Positions 47,323-59,324 are shown, numbered from the stretch's first letter. The stretch: 64,000 nt of DNA from Chlorocebus sabaeus (GCF_047675955.1 NC_132912.1:79694382-79758381); one strand, 5' to 3'. The notes: a model not told the origin generated them from the letters alone. Numbers and translations are program-made.

Positions 47323-47712
47323 CAAAAGAAGAAAGAAAAAAAGGAGGAGGGAGGGAGAGAGGAAGGAAGGAAGGAAGGAAGGAAGGAAGGAAGGAAGGAA
47401 GGAAGGAAGGAAGGAAGGAAGGAAGGAAGGAAGGAAGGAAAGGAGGGAGGGAAAGAAGGGACGGAGGGAGGGAGGAAGGAAGGAAGGAAAGGAGGGAAGG
47501 AAGGAAGGACAGAAGGAAAAGAAGAAAGGAAGGAAGGGAAGGAAGGAAAGGAAGGAAGGAAAAGAAGGAAGAGAGGAGAGGAGAGAAGGAAGGAAGGAGA
47601 AGGAGAGAGAAATAGGAAAGAAAGAAAAGAAAAAAAAGAAAGAAGGAAAGAGAAAATAAGGGAGAAAGAGGAAAGAAAAAAAAGAAAGAAAAGAGAAAGA
47701 AAAGGAGAGAGA
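47323..47712 (+). repeat. Polypurine block with 20 perfect GGAA units
   Basis: About 390 bp is almost only A and G, with very few interruptions. It includes GGAA x20 at 47361-47440. The long Pro-Ser-Phe and Arg-Lys-Glu open frames over it are repeat artefacts. Confidence 0.95.
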
Positions 47713-47733
47713 CAGAACCCTTTCTGTCTAAAA

Positions 47734-48020
47734 GGCTGAGTGCGGTGGCTCACACCTATAATCCCAGCACTTTGGAAGGCTGAAGCAGATGGATCACCTG
47801 AGGTCAGAAGTTTGAGACCAGCCTGGCCAACATGGTGAAACCCCATCTCTACTAAAAATACAAAAATTTGCTGGGCATAGTGTCAGGCACCTGTAGTCTC
47901 AGCTACTAGGGAGGCTGAGGTGGGAGAATCACTTGTACCCAGGGGGTGAAAGTTGCAGTGAGCCAAGATCATGTCACTGCAGTCCAGCCTAGGTGAGAGG
48001 GTGAGACTCCATCTCGAAAA
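47734..48020 (+). mobile_element. Alu between two polypurine blocks
   Basis: A dimeric Alu runs from ggctgagtgcggtggctcac to 'actccatctcgaaaaaag', continuing directly into the (GAAA)n/(GGAA)n block at 48021-48418. Its left flank is the other polypurine block. Confidence 0.92.
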
Positions 48021-48062
48021 AAGAAAAGGGAAGAAAGAAAGAGAGAGAGAGAGAGAAAGAGA

Positions 48063-48135
<73 letters not shown>

Positions 48136-48418
48136 AAAGAAAGAAAAGAAAGAAAAGAAAGAAAAGAAAGAAAAGAAAGAAAAGAAAGAAAAGAAAGAAA
48201 AGAAAGAAAGAAAGAAAAGAAAGAAAGAAAGAAAGAGACAGAAGGGAGGTAGGAGGGAAGGAAGGAAGGAATTGTGAGAAGAAAGAGAGGAAGGAAGGAA
48301 GAAAGGAAAGAAGGAAGGAAGCAAGGAAGGAAGCAAGGAAGGAAGGAAAGAAGGAAGGAAGGAAGGAAGGAAGGAAGGAAGGAAGGAAGGAAGGAAGGAA
48401 GGAAGGAAGGAAGGAAGT
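48021..48418 (+). repeat. Polypurine block: (GAAA)n, (AAGAAAAGAAAG)n and 16 perfect GGAA units
   Basis: The block continues the Alu tail. GAAA x17 or so lies at 48066-48135, an AAGAAAAG-type array at about 48136-48214, and GGAA x16 at 48353-48416. The purines are all on the same strand as in the block at 47323. Confidence 0.95.
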
Positions 48419-50678
48419 CATTGCTTAGAGCCCAGGTACTAGAATCCAGACCTGACTCCTTATTTTAATAAACTAACAAAGCTTTTCCCCAGCTCCAACT
48501 GCCCAAATTCTAAGCAACCCTGTCAGCTGCAGCAAGGAAAGGCAATATCTTTCCTTGGATCATGTTTCTGGTCTTATTCATGCAATTATGTTGGGAATAA
48601 AATGTTTTTATTGACCATTAGATCTTAGCAACTTGCTGGGGGAGGGGAGGGAGAGTAAACATTTAAACTCATTTTAGTGGGTATCTACGTTCTTTCACAG
48701 TTTGGGTGAGTGATGGATACATTGTTAATACAGGTGAATGATGTTTCTATAGGTAATAGTAATCTTTGTTTAAACTAGCTCTTTCCAAAAATGGCATTTC
48801 TCTCTCAGTTTCATTAGGGATGTTCTTCTCGACTAGGCATGTTCCAAAGGAGAAATGATTGCAATCGCAACCAATTAGGATCTCTCTCCTGTCTTAAAAA
48901 CACTCAGCATGAGCAAGGCCTTCAGATGACAGCCATGAAAATATTAAGAGGTAGATTCCATTGAAATCTAACCAGGAAGTGAAAGCCTGCCAGGTTAAAG
49001 ATAATTTCAGATATCATTTCTCCTAAAACAAACCACCTAATAACACAGGCTCATTGATCTTCAAGTCTGGAGAATACATTACAGCTGTCACTTTCCCCTC
49101 CCCACCCTCTCCCTCACCCCAAGCATCTGGACCTGGCCCTGGAGAAATTCCATTTGACCAATATCACAATATACGCAAAGAGATGATGCAAATGAAGTTC
49201 TAGACGTTTTGTGGTAGGATAAACAGAAAACAATTTCAAAATCTTACTGAGGTTCAAATTGAACATCCTATAACCTAAAATCTCTGCCTTCCCAACTGAT
49301 TTTCTCATCTCCACCCTATTTTTTAGGGAGGTAACTTCGGTTCCGTCAGTTCTGGAAATTGCTTCCACCAGTGTGGTGCCAATTATCTACCTCTTATCTT
49401 GGGAAGCCTGGTGATCATATCTTGATTCAGCCTTCCTCCTGCCTTGCCAAAGGCTTGATCTGAAAATTATCACAAATCATTTCAATTCATCTAGGACTTT
49501 TTGAACTTCTATATGCCAAATATAGCATGAGAGTCTGTTTTTGGCCCCAGAGAGCAACTAGTATCTGATTGCACACATCCAAATAACAATAAAACAATAA
49601 ATGAACATACCAAAATTAATGCTATAGACCAGGTATGGAAAATTGATTTCATCTCATCTACTGACCCAGATCAGTAATGCATGATTGTGTTGTGAGGGAT
49701 TCTGAGGCACAATCCGAGGCCAAGTTTAAGGGCAAAGAGGGTGGAGATTGTACAATAGCATCTGATACGACTCTAGAAAAAGGAACTAGTGGCATAATTA
49801 TCAAGTGTTTATTCATTCACAGATATTTATTGCACTGATACCTGTCTAATCTGTGTTGGGCACTTTTCCAGGCACCAATGTCCCTATCATTACGGAGTTT
49901 ACATTCCTTTGTGGGAGGCATGCAACAAAAACTAACAAACAAGTATGTATTTTTATCAGGTAAGTGCTAGAAAGGGAAAAAAAGAAGAGGATAGAAGATG
50001 ATTAAGAATATCATTTTTGAACAAAGGTAATCAGAGATATTCTCTCCAAGGAGGTATTATTTGAGTATAGACCTGAATTAAGAGAATTCAGAGAAGACAC
50101 AGTGGCTATAGTTGGTCTGTGCTCCACAATGTTTGTAGCCTCAGCTCAGACTTGAAGGCCAGGGTGACTCAGCAGCTGAGGGACAGAATCATCTGGAAGT
50201 GTCTACATTCGCATATTCGGTGGTTAAATGCTGGCTCTTGGCTGAGACTTCAGCAGGGCTGTTGACTAGAACACCCGCAGAAGTCTCGCCACATGAATTA
50301 AGTGAAGAAGTGAGTCCAGCAAGCAACTAGGAAAATGGCATCTGGAGGCCAAGGGAAGAGTAGGTGCAAAGACCAGAGGACAAGACCCGACTTAGTATAT
50401 TAAAGGCTGGTCAAGAAGACCTCTGGCCTGGAGATAAATATGAGCAAGAGGAAGAATGGCAGTTATATTTAAGAAGGTAGTCAGGACAAATCATATCAGA
50501 CAGTTAGTTGTTCTCAATCTCAATGTGCAACAGAATTACACAGAATGTGTTAAGTCTATGGACATCCTGGCACCATCCCTTCTGAATTTTTTGTTGGCTT
50601 TAGGGTCCCCGGTTCCTTTACTGAATATAATATTGTTGCTGCTGCTGTTGTTGTTGATTACAAGGAAATATCCTTTTC
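48419..50678. other. Intergenic, little content
   Basis: Unique AT-rich sequence with an ancient LINE relic from about 49790. No gene or RNA recognised. Confidence 0.65.
49790..50460. repeat. Ancient LINE-class relic(s)
   Basis: 'ttattcattcacagatattt', 'ggcacttttccaggcaccaa', 'gtgctagaaagggaaaaaaa' and 'gtgcaaagaccagaggacaa' are blocks of a very common, old interspersed repeat. Similar blocks occur at 18790-18960, 19360-19560, 32190-32270, 36320-36450 and 63239-63440. I do not assign a subfamily. Confidence 0.45.
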
Positions 50679-50978
50679 TTTTCTTTTTTTTTTTTTTTTT
50701 TGAGACAGAGTCCCACTCTGTTGGCCAGGCTGGAGTGCAGTGGCACGATCTCGGCTGCAACCTCTGCCTCTGGGTTCAAGTGTTTCTGCTGCCTCAGCCT
50801 CCCAAGTAGCTAGGATTACAGGCGTGTACCCCCATGCCTGGCTAATTTTTGTATTTTTATAGAGATAGGGTTTCACCATGTTGGCCAGGCTGGTCTCGAA
50901 CTCCTGACCTTAGGTAATCCACCTGCCTTGGCCTCCCAAAGTGCTAGTATTACTGGCATGAGCCACCGCGCCTGGCCA
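50679..50978 (-). mobile_element. Alu, antisense
   Basis: Poly-T is followed by gagacagagtcccactctgt and the reverse complement of a full Alu ending ccgcgcctggcc. Confidence 0.95.
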
Positions 50979-51489
50979 GAAATGTTCATTTTTTTGAACT
51001 TTTACTGAACCAAAGACCACTATCTCAAGAAGTTAAGTCCCTCTCTGGAGAGTTTATATGAGGATAATAAGAGAACATGGCCTTTAGAGTGGTTGTTTCC
51101 CACCTGGGAGATATTATAGAAAAACAGCTGGGTTGGTTAGGGCCAATAATCTTCAAATTGTTGAAGCTGCTAAATCAGGAGGGTGCTCCACCTGGAGAGG
51201 TGACCATCTTAATGACCAAAACCTTGGGTGAGGAGGGCAAAGTTTCTTCTGATTAAGAAGGTTAATGCAAGAACCAGGAAAGACAGGCCAGGCAGCAGTT
51301 CTGGCAGTCACATTTCAGGTGAAAGAAGATGTAAATCATAAAGCACGCAGCGGCAGAGTTCTTTCTTGTTGTGAGCCCTGACACCACCCTGGGGACTCTT
51401 CTTCTCCCTTAAGACATAGAGTATCCTTCATCGCCTCTCCATCTCCTTTTCATCCTTTCTCCAGTAAAAAGCAAGCTGTGGAAAACCAT

Positions 51490-52026
51490 CAGACTCTTTC
51501 ACTGTAAGGTGTTCTGGCAGGTGGTGGCAACAATATCTCCCATTGCACATGTTCTTCTTACTAGGTGACCTTGACACTCCTCCCTTTGAGTTACAGAGTC
51601 TGTGGCCCTTCCTTTTGAACCTGGGTGGATCTTTTTTACTAACTCAAGCAATAGAATACAGTAAAAGTGACACCACGTGACTCCCAAGGCTAGATCAAAG
51701 CTATGTCCTGTGCTTCCACTTTCTTCTCCAGGGACCCACTCTCAGAATCTAGCTGCCATTCTCCAGGAAAGCCCAAATGAGCCCAGGCGGAGAGACCACA
51801 CAGAAAGATCCAGTGTCAGTGTTCTTCTAGTCAATAGTCTCCCTGAAGTCTCAGTCAAAAGCCAGCCTCAGTCACCAAATATGTGAGTATGGGTACCTGC
51901 AAACATTATGAAGTAGAAACAAGCTGGTACTGCTATGTCTTCTCCAAATTTCTGACTAACAGAATCCATGAGAATAATAAAATGATTGTTTTATGCCACT
52001 AAATGTTGGAGTGTTGTGTTATCCAG
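51490..52026 (+). mobile_element. Probable MLT1-type LTR relic
   Basis: The 3' end reads like MLT1 ('aaaatgattgttttatgccactaa', 'gtgttatccagtgcta'), and the interior has MLT1-like blocks such as gagcccaggcggagagacca. The 5' boundary is uncertain. Its end appears to be the target in which the MST LTR inserted. Confidence 0.55.
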
Positions 52027-52806
52027 TGCTATAGTTTGGATTATTGTCTCTTCAAACTTCATATTCAAATTTGATCCCTTTGTTGGAGGTGCAGACCTAA
52101 CAGGAGGTGTTTGGATCATGGGGGTGATGATCCCCCATGAAAAGAATGAATAGAATAATACCCTCCCTGGGGGTAGGAGGGTACAAGTGAGTTCTCACTA
52201 TTAGTTCCTTCAAGAACTGGTTGTTAAAAAGAGCCTGACTTGACCGGGCGCAGTGGCTCACGCCTGTAATCCCAGCACTTTGGGAGGCCGAGGCGGGCGA
52301 CTCACTAGGTCAGGACATTGAGACCATCCTGGCTAACACGGTGAAACTCTGTCTCTACTAAAAATACAAAAAAAAAAAAAAAAAAAAAAAATTAGCTGGG
52401 CATGGTGACGGGTGCCTGTAGTCCCAGCTACTCGGGAGGCTGAGGCAGGAGAATGGTGTGAACCCAGGAGGTGGAGGTTGCAGTGAGCCGAGATCGTGCC
52501 ACCGCACTCCAGCCTGGGCAACAGTGCAAGACTCCGTCTCAAGAGAAAAAAAAAAAAAAGAGCCTGACTCCTCCCCCACCTCTCTTTCTCCCTCTCCTGC
52601 CATGTGATTTCTGCACACATTGGCTCCCCTTTACTTTCTGCTATGAGTGGGAGCAGTCTCAGGACCTCACCAGATACAGCTGCTGGTGCTATGCTTGCTA
52701 TATTTCTTGTGCAGCGTGCAGAACCATGAGCCAAATAAACATCTCTTCTTCATAAATTACCCAGCCTCAGGTATTCTTTTATAGCAACACAAAACGGACT
52801 AAGACA
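52027..52806 (+). mobile_element. MST-type MaLR solo LTR split by an AluY
   Basis: The LTR starts tgctatagtttggattat and ends cggactaagaca (TG...CA). It is flanked by the identical 5-bp duplication tccag (52022-52026 and 52807-52811). Removing the AluY at 52241-52554 and one copy of its 15-bp duplication leaves about 450 bp, close to the usual length of this LTR class. No internal region is present. Confidence 0.88.
52241..52554 (+). mobile_element. AluY-type insertion inside the MST LTR
   Basis: Y-type diagnostic blocks are present ('gagaccatcctggctaacac', 'gcctgtagtcccagctactc', 'gagaatggtgtgaaccc'). The middle A linker has expanded to more than 25 A. The 15-bp target duplication aaaaagagcctgact is perfect (52226-52240 and 52555-52569), so it is among the younger insertions here. 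Confidence 0.93.
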
Positions 52807-52879
52807 TCCAGCAATCATAACTAGAAAAAGTATTAATGACTAATAAGGTTGAAAGTGTCTTCCCTTTCTCATTGAATAA

Positions 52880-53045
52880 TCATAGGAAGCAATGCGGTTG
52901 GTGTAGAAGCTCTTGGAGTCAGGTTTGGGGTCAAATCCTGGCTCAGGCCACTTACTAGCAGTGTAAGTGCTGGGGAAGGTGATGATCTCTTGAACCTCTG
53001 TTTCTTTACCTGTAAAATGGTATTGGAAGCTAAAGTGAGGGAGGA
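52880..53045 (+). repeat. MIR relic (5' part)
   Basis: 'ttggggtcaaatcctggctc', 'ccacttactagcagtgtaag' and 'tttctttacctgtaaaatgg' are in MIR order. Confidence 0.75.
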
Positions 53046-54032
53046 ATATATAAATGAATATGTAAAATAAGCCCTCAGTCTCCCCCTTCCTCTGTGCTCC
53101 TCTCCCATCCCCACCAGAAGCATGAGAGGGTTCATGGGTTAGTCCACGGCCCTATACCAGGGCCATAAAGCTTTGAGTAGTAGCTTCCTCCTCCTTGGAT
53201 GTCCCACCACAAGAATCCCTTTGAGTTTCTGTCCACTTATATAACCATCTTCTTGGGGGCCCAAAGGACTGGTGCACAACTAGAAGCAGCCACCTCAGCT
53301 TACAGTGGAAAATAATTCAGCCTTGAAGTTCTACAATTACACACATCACTGCCTGCTTGTCTATTTCACCATCAAAGCAAAGAAGCAGCAACTTGGTCTC
53401 CCACATGTCTCCTTCTCTGAAAATTGTCTCTCAATGGTTTCTGGGTAATCTCATTGTTCTGCCTTTGAACCAGTCCTCTGGCCTGGCTGCAGCCCCAGCC
53501 GCAATCTGGTGGCTTCTCTTCCCTAATTGTAAGGAGGCTGGATGAGTATGCAGAGGATGCAGGATGTGAAGACACGGCCAGCAGGGACACCAATTAGGAA
53601 GCCTCAAAGCAGTGATGGGGGCCAGAGGAAGGGAGTATTGAAGGAGAAAAAAAAGTCTCCCTTTCTCAGGGTAACCTTTCCAAAAACAGGCATCCTGTTT
53701 CTTACTATCAAAATCATACATATTCTTCGGCATCTGGCACTATAAAGCTTCAGATGTTCTGCCCTTGGCTTTTACAGATCCCAACAGGAACTGATATTCA
53801 GATCATTCAAAGTGAATGAGAACAGGACAGATTATGCCGACAACAGGTGTTAGATGGGATACTCTTCTAATAGAATTCCTAGAGCCATCCAGTTGTCTGA
53901 CTCAGAAATATCTTGAGCCCAATCTCTTCGCCATAGTATAACTGATATTTTCATCACCACAGGCACAGCCATTTTAGGAGGAACTCTCAGCCACCTGTCC
54001 AAGCTTTAGCAGAGAAGAGTTTTCACACCTGT
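53046..54032. other. Intergenic, nothing recognised
   Basis: I see no repeat family, exon-like segment with splice sites, or regulatory motif that I can support. The longest open frame (100 codons, minus) has no domain features. Confidence 0.6.
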
Positions 54033-54385
54033 CTTAGTCGGCTCAGGCTGGTCTAACAAATTACCACAGACCGGGTGGCTCAGACAACAAACATTTATTT
54101 CCCAGGGTTCCGGCAGTTGATAGCCCGAGATCAGGGAGCCAATGTGGTCAGGTTCTGCTGAGGGCTGTCTTCCTGGCTTGTAGAAAGCCATCTTCTCCTG
54201 ATATCCTCAGCCAGGAAAGAGAAAGAGGAAGCAAGCTCTCCTCTCTCTTCTTATAACGGGACTAATCCCCTCATGAAGACTCTACCCTCATGAGCTAATT
54301 AATTCCCAAAGGCTCTATCTCCAGGTACCATTCCCATTGGAGATGAATCAGGGGTAGAGGGAGCCACAAACATGCAGGCCATAAC
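54033..54385 (-). mobile_element. MaLR LTR relic (MLT1A/MST-like), antisense
   Basis: It starts 'gtcttagtcggctcaggctg', includes 'gaccgggtggctcagacaac' and 'catgaagactctaccctcat', and ends near 'ccattggagatgaatcagg'. Together these are the reverse complement of a MaLR LTR. The ends are eroded. Confidence 0.7.
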
Positions 54386-54439
54386 AACACTCTCTCCACA
54401 ATGGTGGATTACTAAAACCCCAATTCCAGAGCCCCTCCA

Positions 54440-54675
54440 TATACACTAAGCTTGCCCAACCCACAACCCATGCGCTACATGAGGCCCAGGACGGCTTTGA
54501 ATGCAGCCAATACGAACTCATAAACTTTCTTAAAACATTATGAGATTTTTTTTTTTGCAATTTTTTAAAACTCATCAGCTATCGTTAGTGTTAGTATATT
54601 TTACATGTGACCCAAGACAATTCTTCTTCCAGCGTGGGCCAGGGAAGCCAAAAATCGGACACCCCTGATTTACAC
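54440..54675 (-). mobile_element. DNA-transposon fossil (hAT-like)
   Basis: The reverse complement starts 'caggggtgtccgatttttgg' and contains the familiar 'aattgtcttgggtcacatg' and 'cattcaaagccgtcctgggc' blocks of a common mammalian DNA transposon. The subfamily name is not certain. Confidence 0.6.
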
Positions 54676-56969
54676 CTACTCCTCCCTGTGGAGCAGCGGC
54701 CAACCTGGTTGGTGTCAGCAGGATACTCACTGGACCAGGTTGCTCAGTTTCTCTCTCCCTTGCCTTGAGGAAGTGCAGAAAGGGCGAGGACTCTCTGGAT
54801 TGGGACTTCAAGAGGTAACCCGCAGGCTGCCATTCTCTCACAGGCCCTTCTCTCTGTACCAGCAATGGATGTGTGAGCCAGCCCCAGCCCTCCCTGAAGC
54901 CAGCCAGGTAGGGATGATGGGAGCCCACTGTGCCCTAATACCCCGCAGGCAGGGGCTAAGGCCTGGGTTTGAGAGGCAGCAGGAGGCTGTCACTTGGCCC
55001 AGGGCCCCAGGCCCAGGTCTCCGATTCACCTTGACCAGAGAGTCCTGAAATGCAGGATTCCAGGGCAGCTGACACCACTAGTATCGCTGAAACAGTGATC
55101 ACGTTTTGGCTGCTTGTATTTTTTAGCCTCCAGTTAGAACCTGAAAGCAGGAAGAGATAACTAGGTGACTTCCCGAGCCCAACCATCTTCTTCTTTTCCA
55201 CTTACTATGACCCTGACACTGTCTTACAAGACCCTCATGCTAACGCTGCTTTGAGTGGGGAGAGGGAGGCTCTAGGAGGATACGTCATTTACCCAACGTT
55301 ACAAAGTTAGTAAGCGGCCCAGACGTCTGTCTGAATGTTAGATCCACTCTCCAGTGCTCTGCTATCTAGCTTCTCTTTTGTTTAACAACCGACAAAACAG
55401 ACCCAGAGAGACTAAATTACTTACTAGCACCAGAGCAGGGATTTGAACTTGCCTCAGTACTCATTCACTCTTTCCTTTGCACCCCACACTTAGGTATAAG
55501 GATCCGGAGGGCTAGAGAATGTAAGTGACTTGCCCCAGGCCACATAGAGTTCATGTGGGGCTACTGAGTCCAAGGTCAGTTTCCTTGGCCACCAACTCTT
55601 AGGAATTTCCATCTGCTGTCCGCCCTAATTCTCATTACTGACAAACCCTCCTGTTCTCTACTTGAGTTTGTACCGGCAAACTGTGTCTCACACCCACAAA
55701 TCCCTCTTAATCACTATGTGCACAGAGGCTGGGTTTTAGGTTCCAAAATCCTTTTAATGAAATGTGCATCTCACTTTCCCTTGGCTAGTTGACTAAAGTT
55801 GAACCTGTGATGGGATTCTGGAGTGTCCAACGTTCACCAGCGTTGTAATCTGCACTTACAGGTAGTAAGTAGAAGAGCCCTGAGTCTGGCACCCGTGGGC
55901 TCTGAGGCTGCATCTTTGTTCTCCGGGGAGGCAAGAGGCCAGCTGGATGTAGGTGTTTCTTTGATAATCCCAGTTTAGAAGATAGATCATTAGGAGAGAT
56001 AATGACATAGAGAACCTATTCCCCGCCCTCAAGTGTCTTGGCAGCAGATGCAGAAATTAGAAGGATAGAAGGCACCTTTGAGCTCATGTAAAGCCACCCT
56101 CATCTTTCAGGAGGCATCAAAGTGAGCAGAATTGGAGATCCTAGGTAATCAATGAGAGCATGTATGGAACAGAACACACTGGGAGTTCAGGGAAGGGCAG
56201 ATTAGAGACAAAGAGACTGAGGCTGGAGAAAGAGTGTTACCCAGGCTCCCCTCAGTGTTTACCATCCCCATTCCCAGCCCTAAGCCTCTTCCTGTACACA
56301 GTATTGCTACTCTGAAACTCGTTTCTCACAGCAGGGTCTATATCCTGAGTTGGCATTTTGAGACTGCCCCTTCATCCTCGTCTAGGCAAGCATGACCTCA
56401 GGCACTGTGGGATTGGAGAATTTGGGAATATCGTAGTCAGCATCATAATACTTGGATGATGAGTTAAAACTGGGGGTGAATATCTAGTAATTTAGTCAAG
56501 TTCCTCAGGGTCACAGGGCAGAAATGCACTTAGAGCCTACAGATCCCAGCAAGCAGTGAGAGTTTCCTTGCAAGGATCCTTAGCACACCATATAGGAGGA
56601 GAATGGATGCGGTCATCCCAAGTCTCACTTTCAGTTCTGGATGCCTGTGGTTCACAGCACCAGGGAGGGGCACAGCAGCACCAGAGACTGACCTCCAAGC
56701 TGAGATGCCCTCTTATTTTCCACTCTACATTTATCTTTCCCAAATAAAATACAGTGGAGTTAGTTTAATGTCACCTGGTGCAAAGCACCTCTCTTGGGCA
56801 GAGCCAGTCTCCCTTACCCCAAGGCCATTTGCTTTTCGTTTCATATGACAATCTCCAATTCCAGTCACAATGGCCAAGAGAACAACTGATTTCATTTCCA
56901 CAACAAAGCATTCTACATGAATTATGGATACCAAGGCAGGAAAGCAAAGCAAAACAAAACCGATGTGTT
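54676..56969. other. Intergenic, GC-richer segment
   Basis: The segment 54680-55050 is noticeably richer in G and C than its flanks but has no CpG island character. MIR relics lie around 55230-55600. Overlapping open frames of about 100 codons on both strands have no recognisable domain. Confidence 0.55.
55230..55370 (-). repeat. MIR relic, antisense
   Basis: 'gtcatttacccaacgttaca', 'agttagtaagcggcccagac' and 'ccagtgctctgctatctagc' fit reversed MIR. A second weaker copy of the same type may follow to about 55600. Confidence 0.5.
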
Positions 56970-57279
56970 GGCCGGGCACAGCAGCTGATGCCTGTAATCC
57001 CAGCACTTTGGGAGGCCGAGGCAGGCGGATCACGAGGTCAAGAGATAGAGACCATCCTGGCTAACATGGTGAAACTCTGTCTCTACTAAAAATAAAAAAA
57101 AATAAAAAAAATTAGCCAGGAGTGGTGGCGGGCGCCTGTAGTTCCAGCTACTCGGGAGGCTGAGGCAGGAGAATGGCATGAACCTGGGAGGTGGAACTTG
57201 CAGTGAATCGAGATTGAGCCACCGCATTCCAGCCTAGGCGACAGAGCAGATTCCGTCTCAAAAAAAAAAAAAAAAAAAA
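56970..57279 (+). mobile_element. Alu (Y/S-like), sense
   Basis: A full Alu runs from ggccgggcacagcagctgat with 'gatcacgaggtcaagagata' and 'gaccatcctggctaacatgg' to a 19-nt A tail. Confidence 0.93.
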
Positions 57280-57855
57280 TTGGGTCCCCTTATGTCAAAA
57301 GTTGACTGTATATGTCAGTGAGATGTCATGAACCTCTCCTTCTCTCTTCCCACTGCAGCCACCTTAGATCTTTTGCTTGTCTGTCAGGTTATTTTCTCTT
57401 GGGCCAGGCTCAGAAGAAAATGCCTCTTCCCTTTGGAGAAACCTAGTATCCAAAGCCTGACTCTGAGCAGCAAGATTTGCAACCAGGATCCAAGGTATAG
57501 AAGACGACTTGAGCAGAAAGAACAGGGTAGAAGGGCAGGGTTAGCAGAGGCAAGGGCTAATCCAGCCACAGCTCTTTGGCACTGGGTGTTACATGGCTCA
57601 GAGCTGCTAATTTAGGCAGTTGCCACACTCGGGCTCGGCAGCTGTCTTAGGACTCTCGTATGTTGACCACTGGCTTCCTAAGCCCGCCCTGCTGCAGGGA
57701 GAAAGACGATAGGGACATATCCCTTGGATTCACTGCTTCTCTCCTTAGGACATCACCCCCGTTGGGAAGCAGATAACGGTAGGATTTGATAGCTTTGACT
57801 TTTCTGGAAGGGTCATTTAAGGTTATCCTCTCTAACCTCTTTCTGAAAGTAGCAA

Positions 57856-58025
57856 GGTGTGGTGACTCCCCGAAATGTTTCCACATTAGAATCACCCAAG
57901 GAACATTCGAAAATTACAGATTTTCCAAATCAGATTCACTGCAGAAAGAGACAGCCCAGGATTCTTTATTTGTGAAAGCTCTCCATGAAATTCTGATGGT
58001 CAACCACTATGGGGAACTAGCTGAA
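57856..58025 (+). mobile_element. hAT-Charlie MITE relic (MER5/MER20 group)
   Basis: The block 'cacattagaatcacccaagg' is followed by 'atcagattcactgcagaaag' and the reversed 'gaaattctgatggtcaacca', the layout of this MITE group. It is decayed. Confidence 0.5.
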
Positions 58026-59324
58026 CTTAAAGTGAGATTGGAGGGAGGCTCTGGAGGCTCTATCAGGTATCTGTTTGCCCAAGTGATATACACGCAGGAA
58101 GGTTTCTCCTGAAATGGTAAGTTTACGGTCAGACGCTCAGAGGCAGGAAGCACTGCCCCAGCCTGCCCCCAAGAACTTTGGTGTGGGCCCCTAAGGAAAG
58201 GAATGCTATGCACAGAAACTAAGTGGCTGCTTTCATAATGGACTCTGGAACACACCATAGGGTTACTGATTGTCAAATAGGCACAAAGTGAAAACTTAGC
58301 TTCAGTGGTGTGCTGGCGCTCGTCTGCACCAAATTAAGAGAATAAACTGTTAAATTGTCAGGAATTTTGCAAAAGCCACTTGACATCAAGTTGGTAGTTT
58401 GAAATCAGCCATGATGCACCATAGAGTTTGGAAAACACTATGAATCACACACTTTATTCTTTTTTCTGGAGAACCAGTGAATCTTACTACTTTCTTCCCA
58501 TTCTTTGAGAATATAGTGCATTTGGCACATAGAGTGTGTGGCAATCAGCCACATAATCATGGAGTCACTAGCAGCAGTGATGGGCTTGAAGTGTCTTCCT
58601 CAAGTAACTTGAAGGTGGGTGACATCAACAAGCAGGGTGATTCCAAAGAACAAAAGAGGACTGATGTGAGTATATGCGAAGCACTGTCCCCTGATGGTAC
58701 AAGAGCACCTTCATCATCATCACCTCTGGGACTTCTGCCCTGCTCATAATCCCATCTGGGAGGGTCTTTGCCTAGGTCTGTTTGTTTCCTTAAATGTTCC
58801 ACTTCCAAGGGCTATGGTGACAAAAGATACTTTTACCAAACCATGTTTCTCTCTCTCCTGCCATTTAGTGTGATCTCCATTATTCATGAACTCTTCTAAT
58901 TTTCTTAATGCCAAAAGCTTTGCTGCCAGAGGTGTAGAATTGATTTTGTAGAGTGGTTTGCTCACTTTGAGATGCTCTCATTTACTTATCTGAAAGGATT
59001 CTGCCCTGGGCTGGACATCAAACTGGGCCACATAATGCAGGGCATTGGGTTTCTGGGCCACATTACCTTGGAAACCATGGGGCTCTGAGATGAGGCCGAG
59101 GAGGGCAAACTGAGACCTCCTCCCCAGGGTGCTCCCACAGCCCTCTCTTGCCCTAGTTAAATGAGACTCCAAAGGCTACTGACAAATTCTGCTCTGGCCA
59201 GCTCCCAGCTGCAGAAATATTCAAACATTATTTGTAAAAATTGATTATATTGAGGACATTAAGCCTTCTAAACAGTCATGCCCCACTGGGCTCTATTTAC
59301 TCTAAATGAAATGCATGTTGTGTG

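Noticed and set aside
47361..48416. Regular repeats considered as a CRISPR-like array
   Set aside because: The units are 4-bp microsatellites without spacers, in a mammalian genome.
47217..48421. Long open frames (up to 209 codons) of Pro-Ser-Phe or Lys-Glu-Arg repeats
   Set aside because: They are direct translations of GGAA/GAAA polypurine tracts in various frames and have no independent support.
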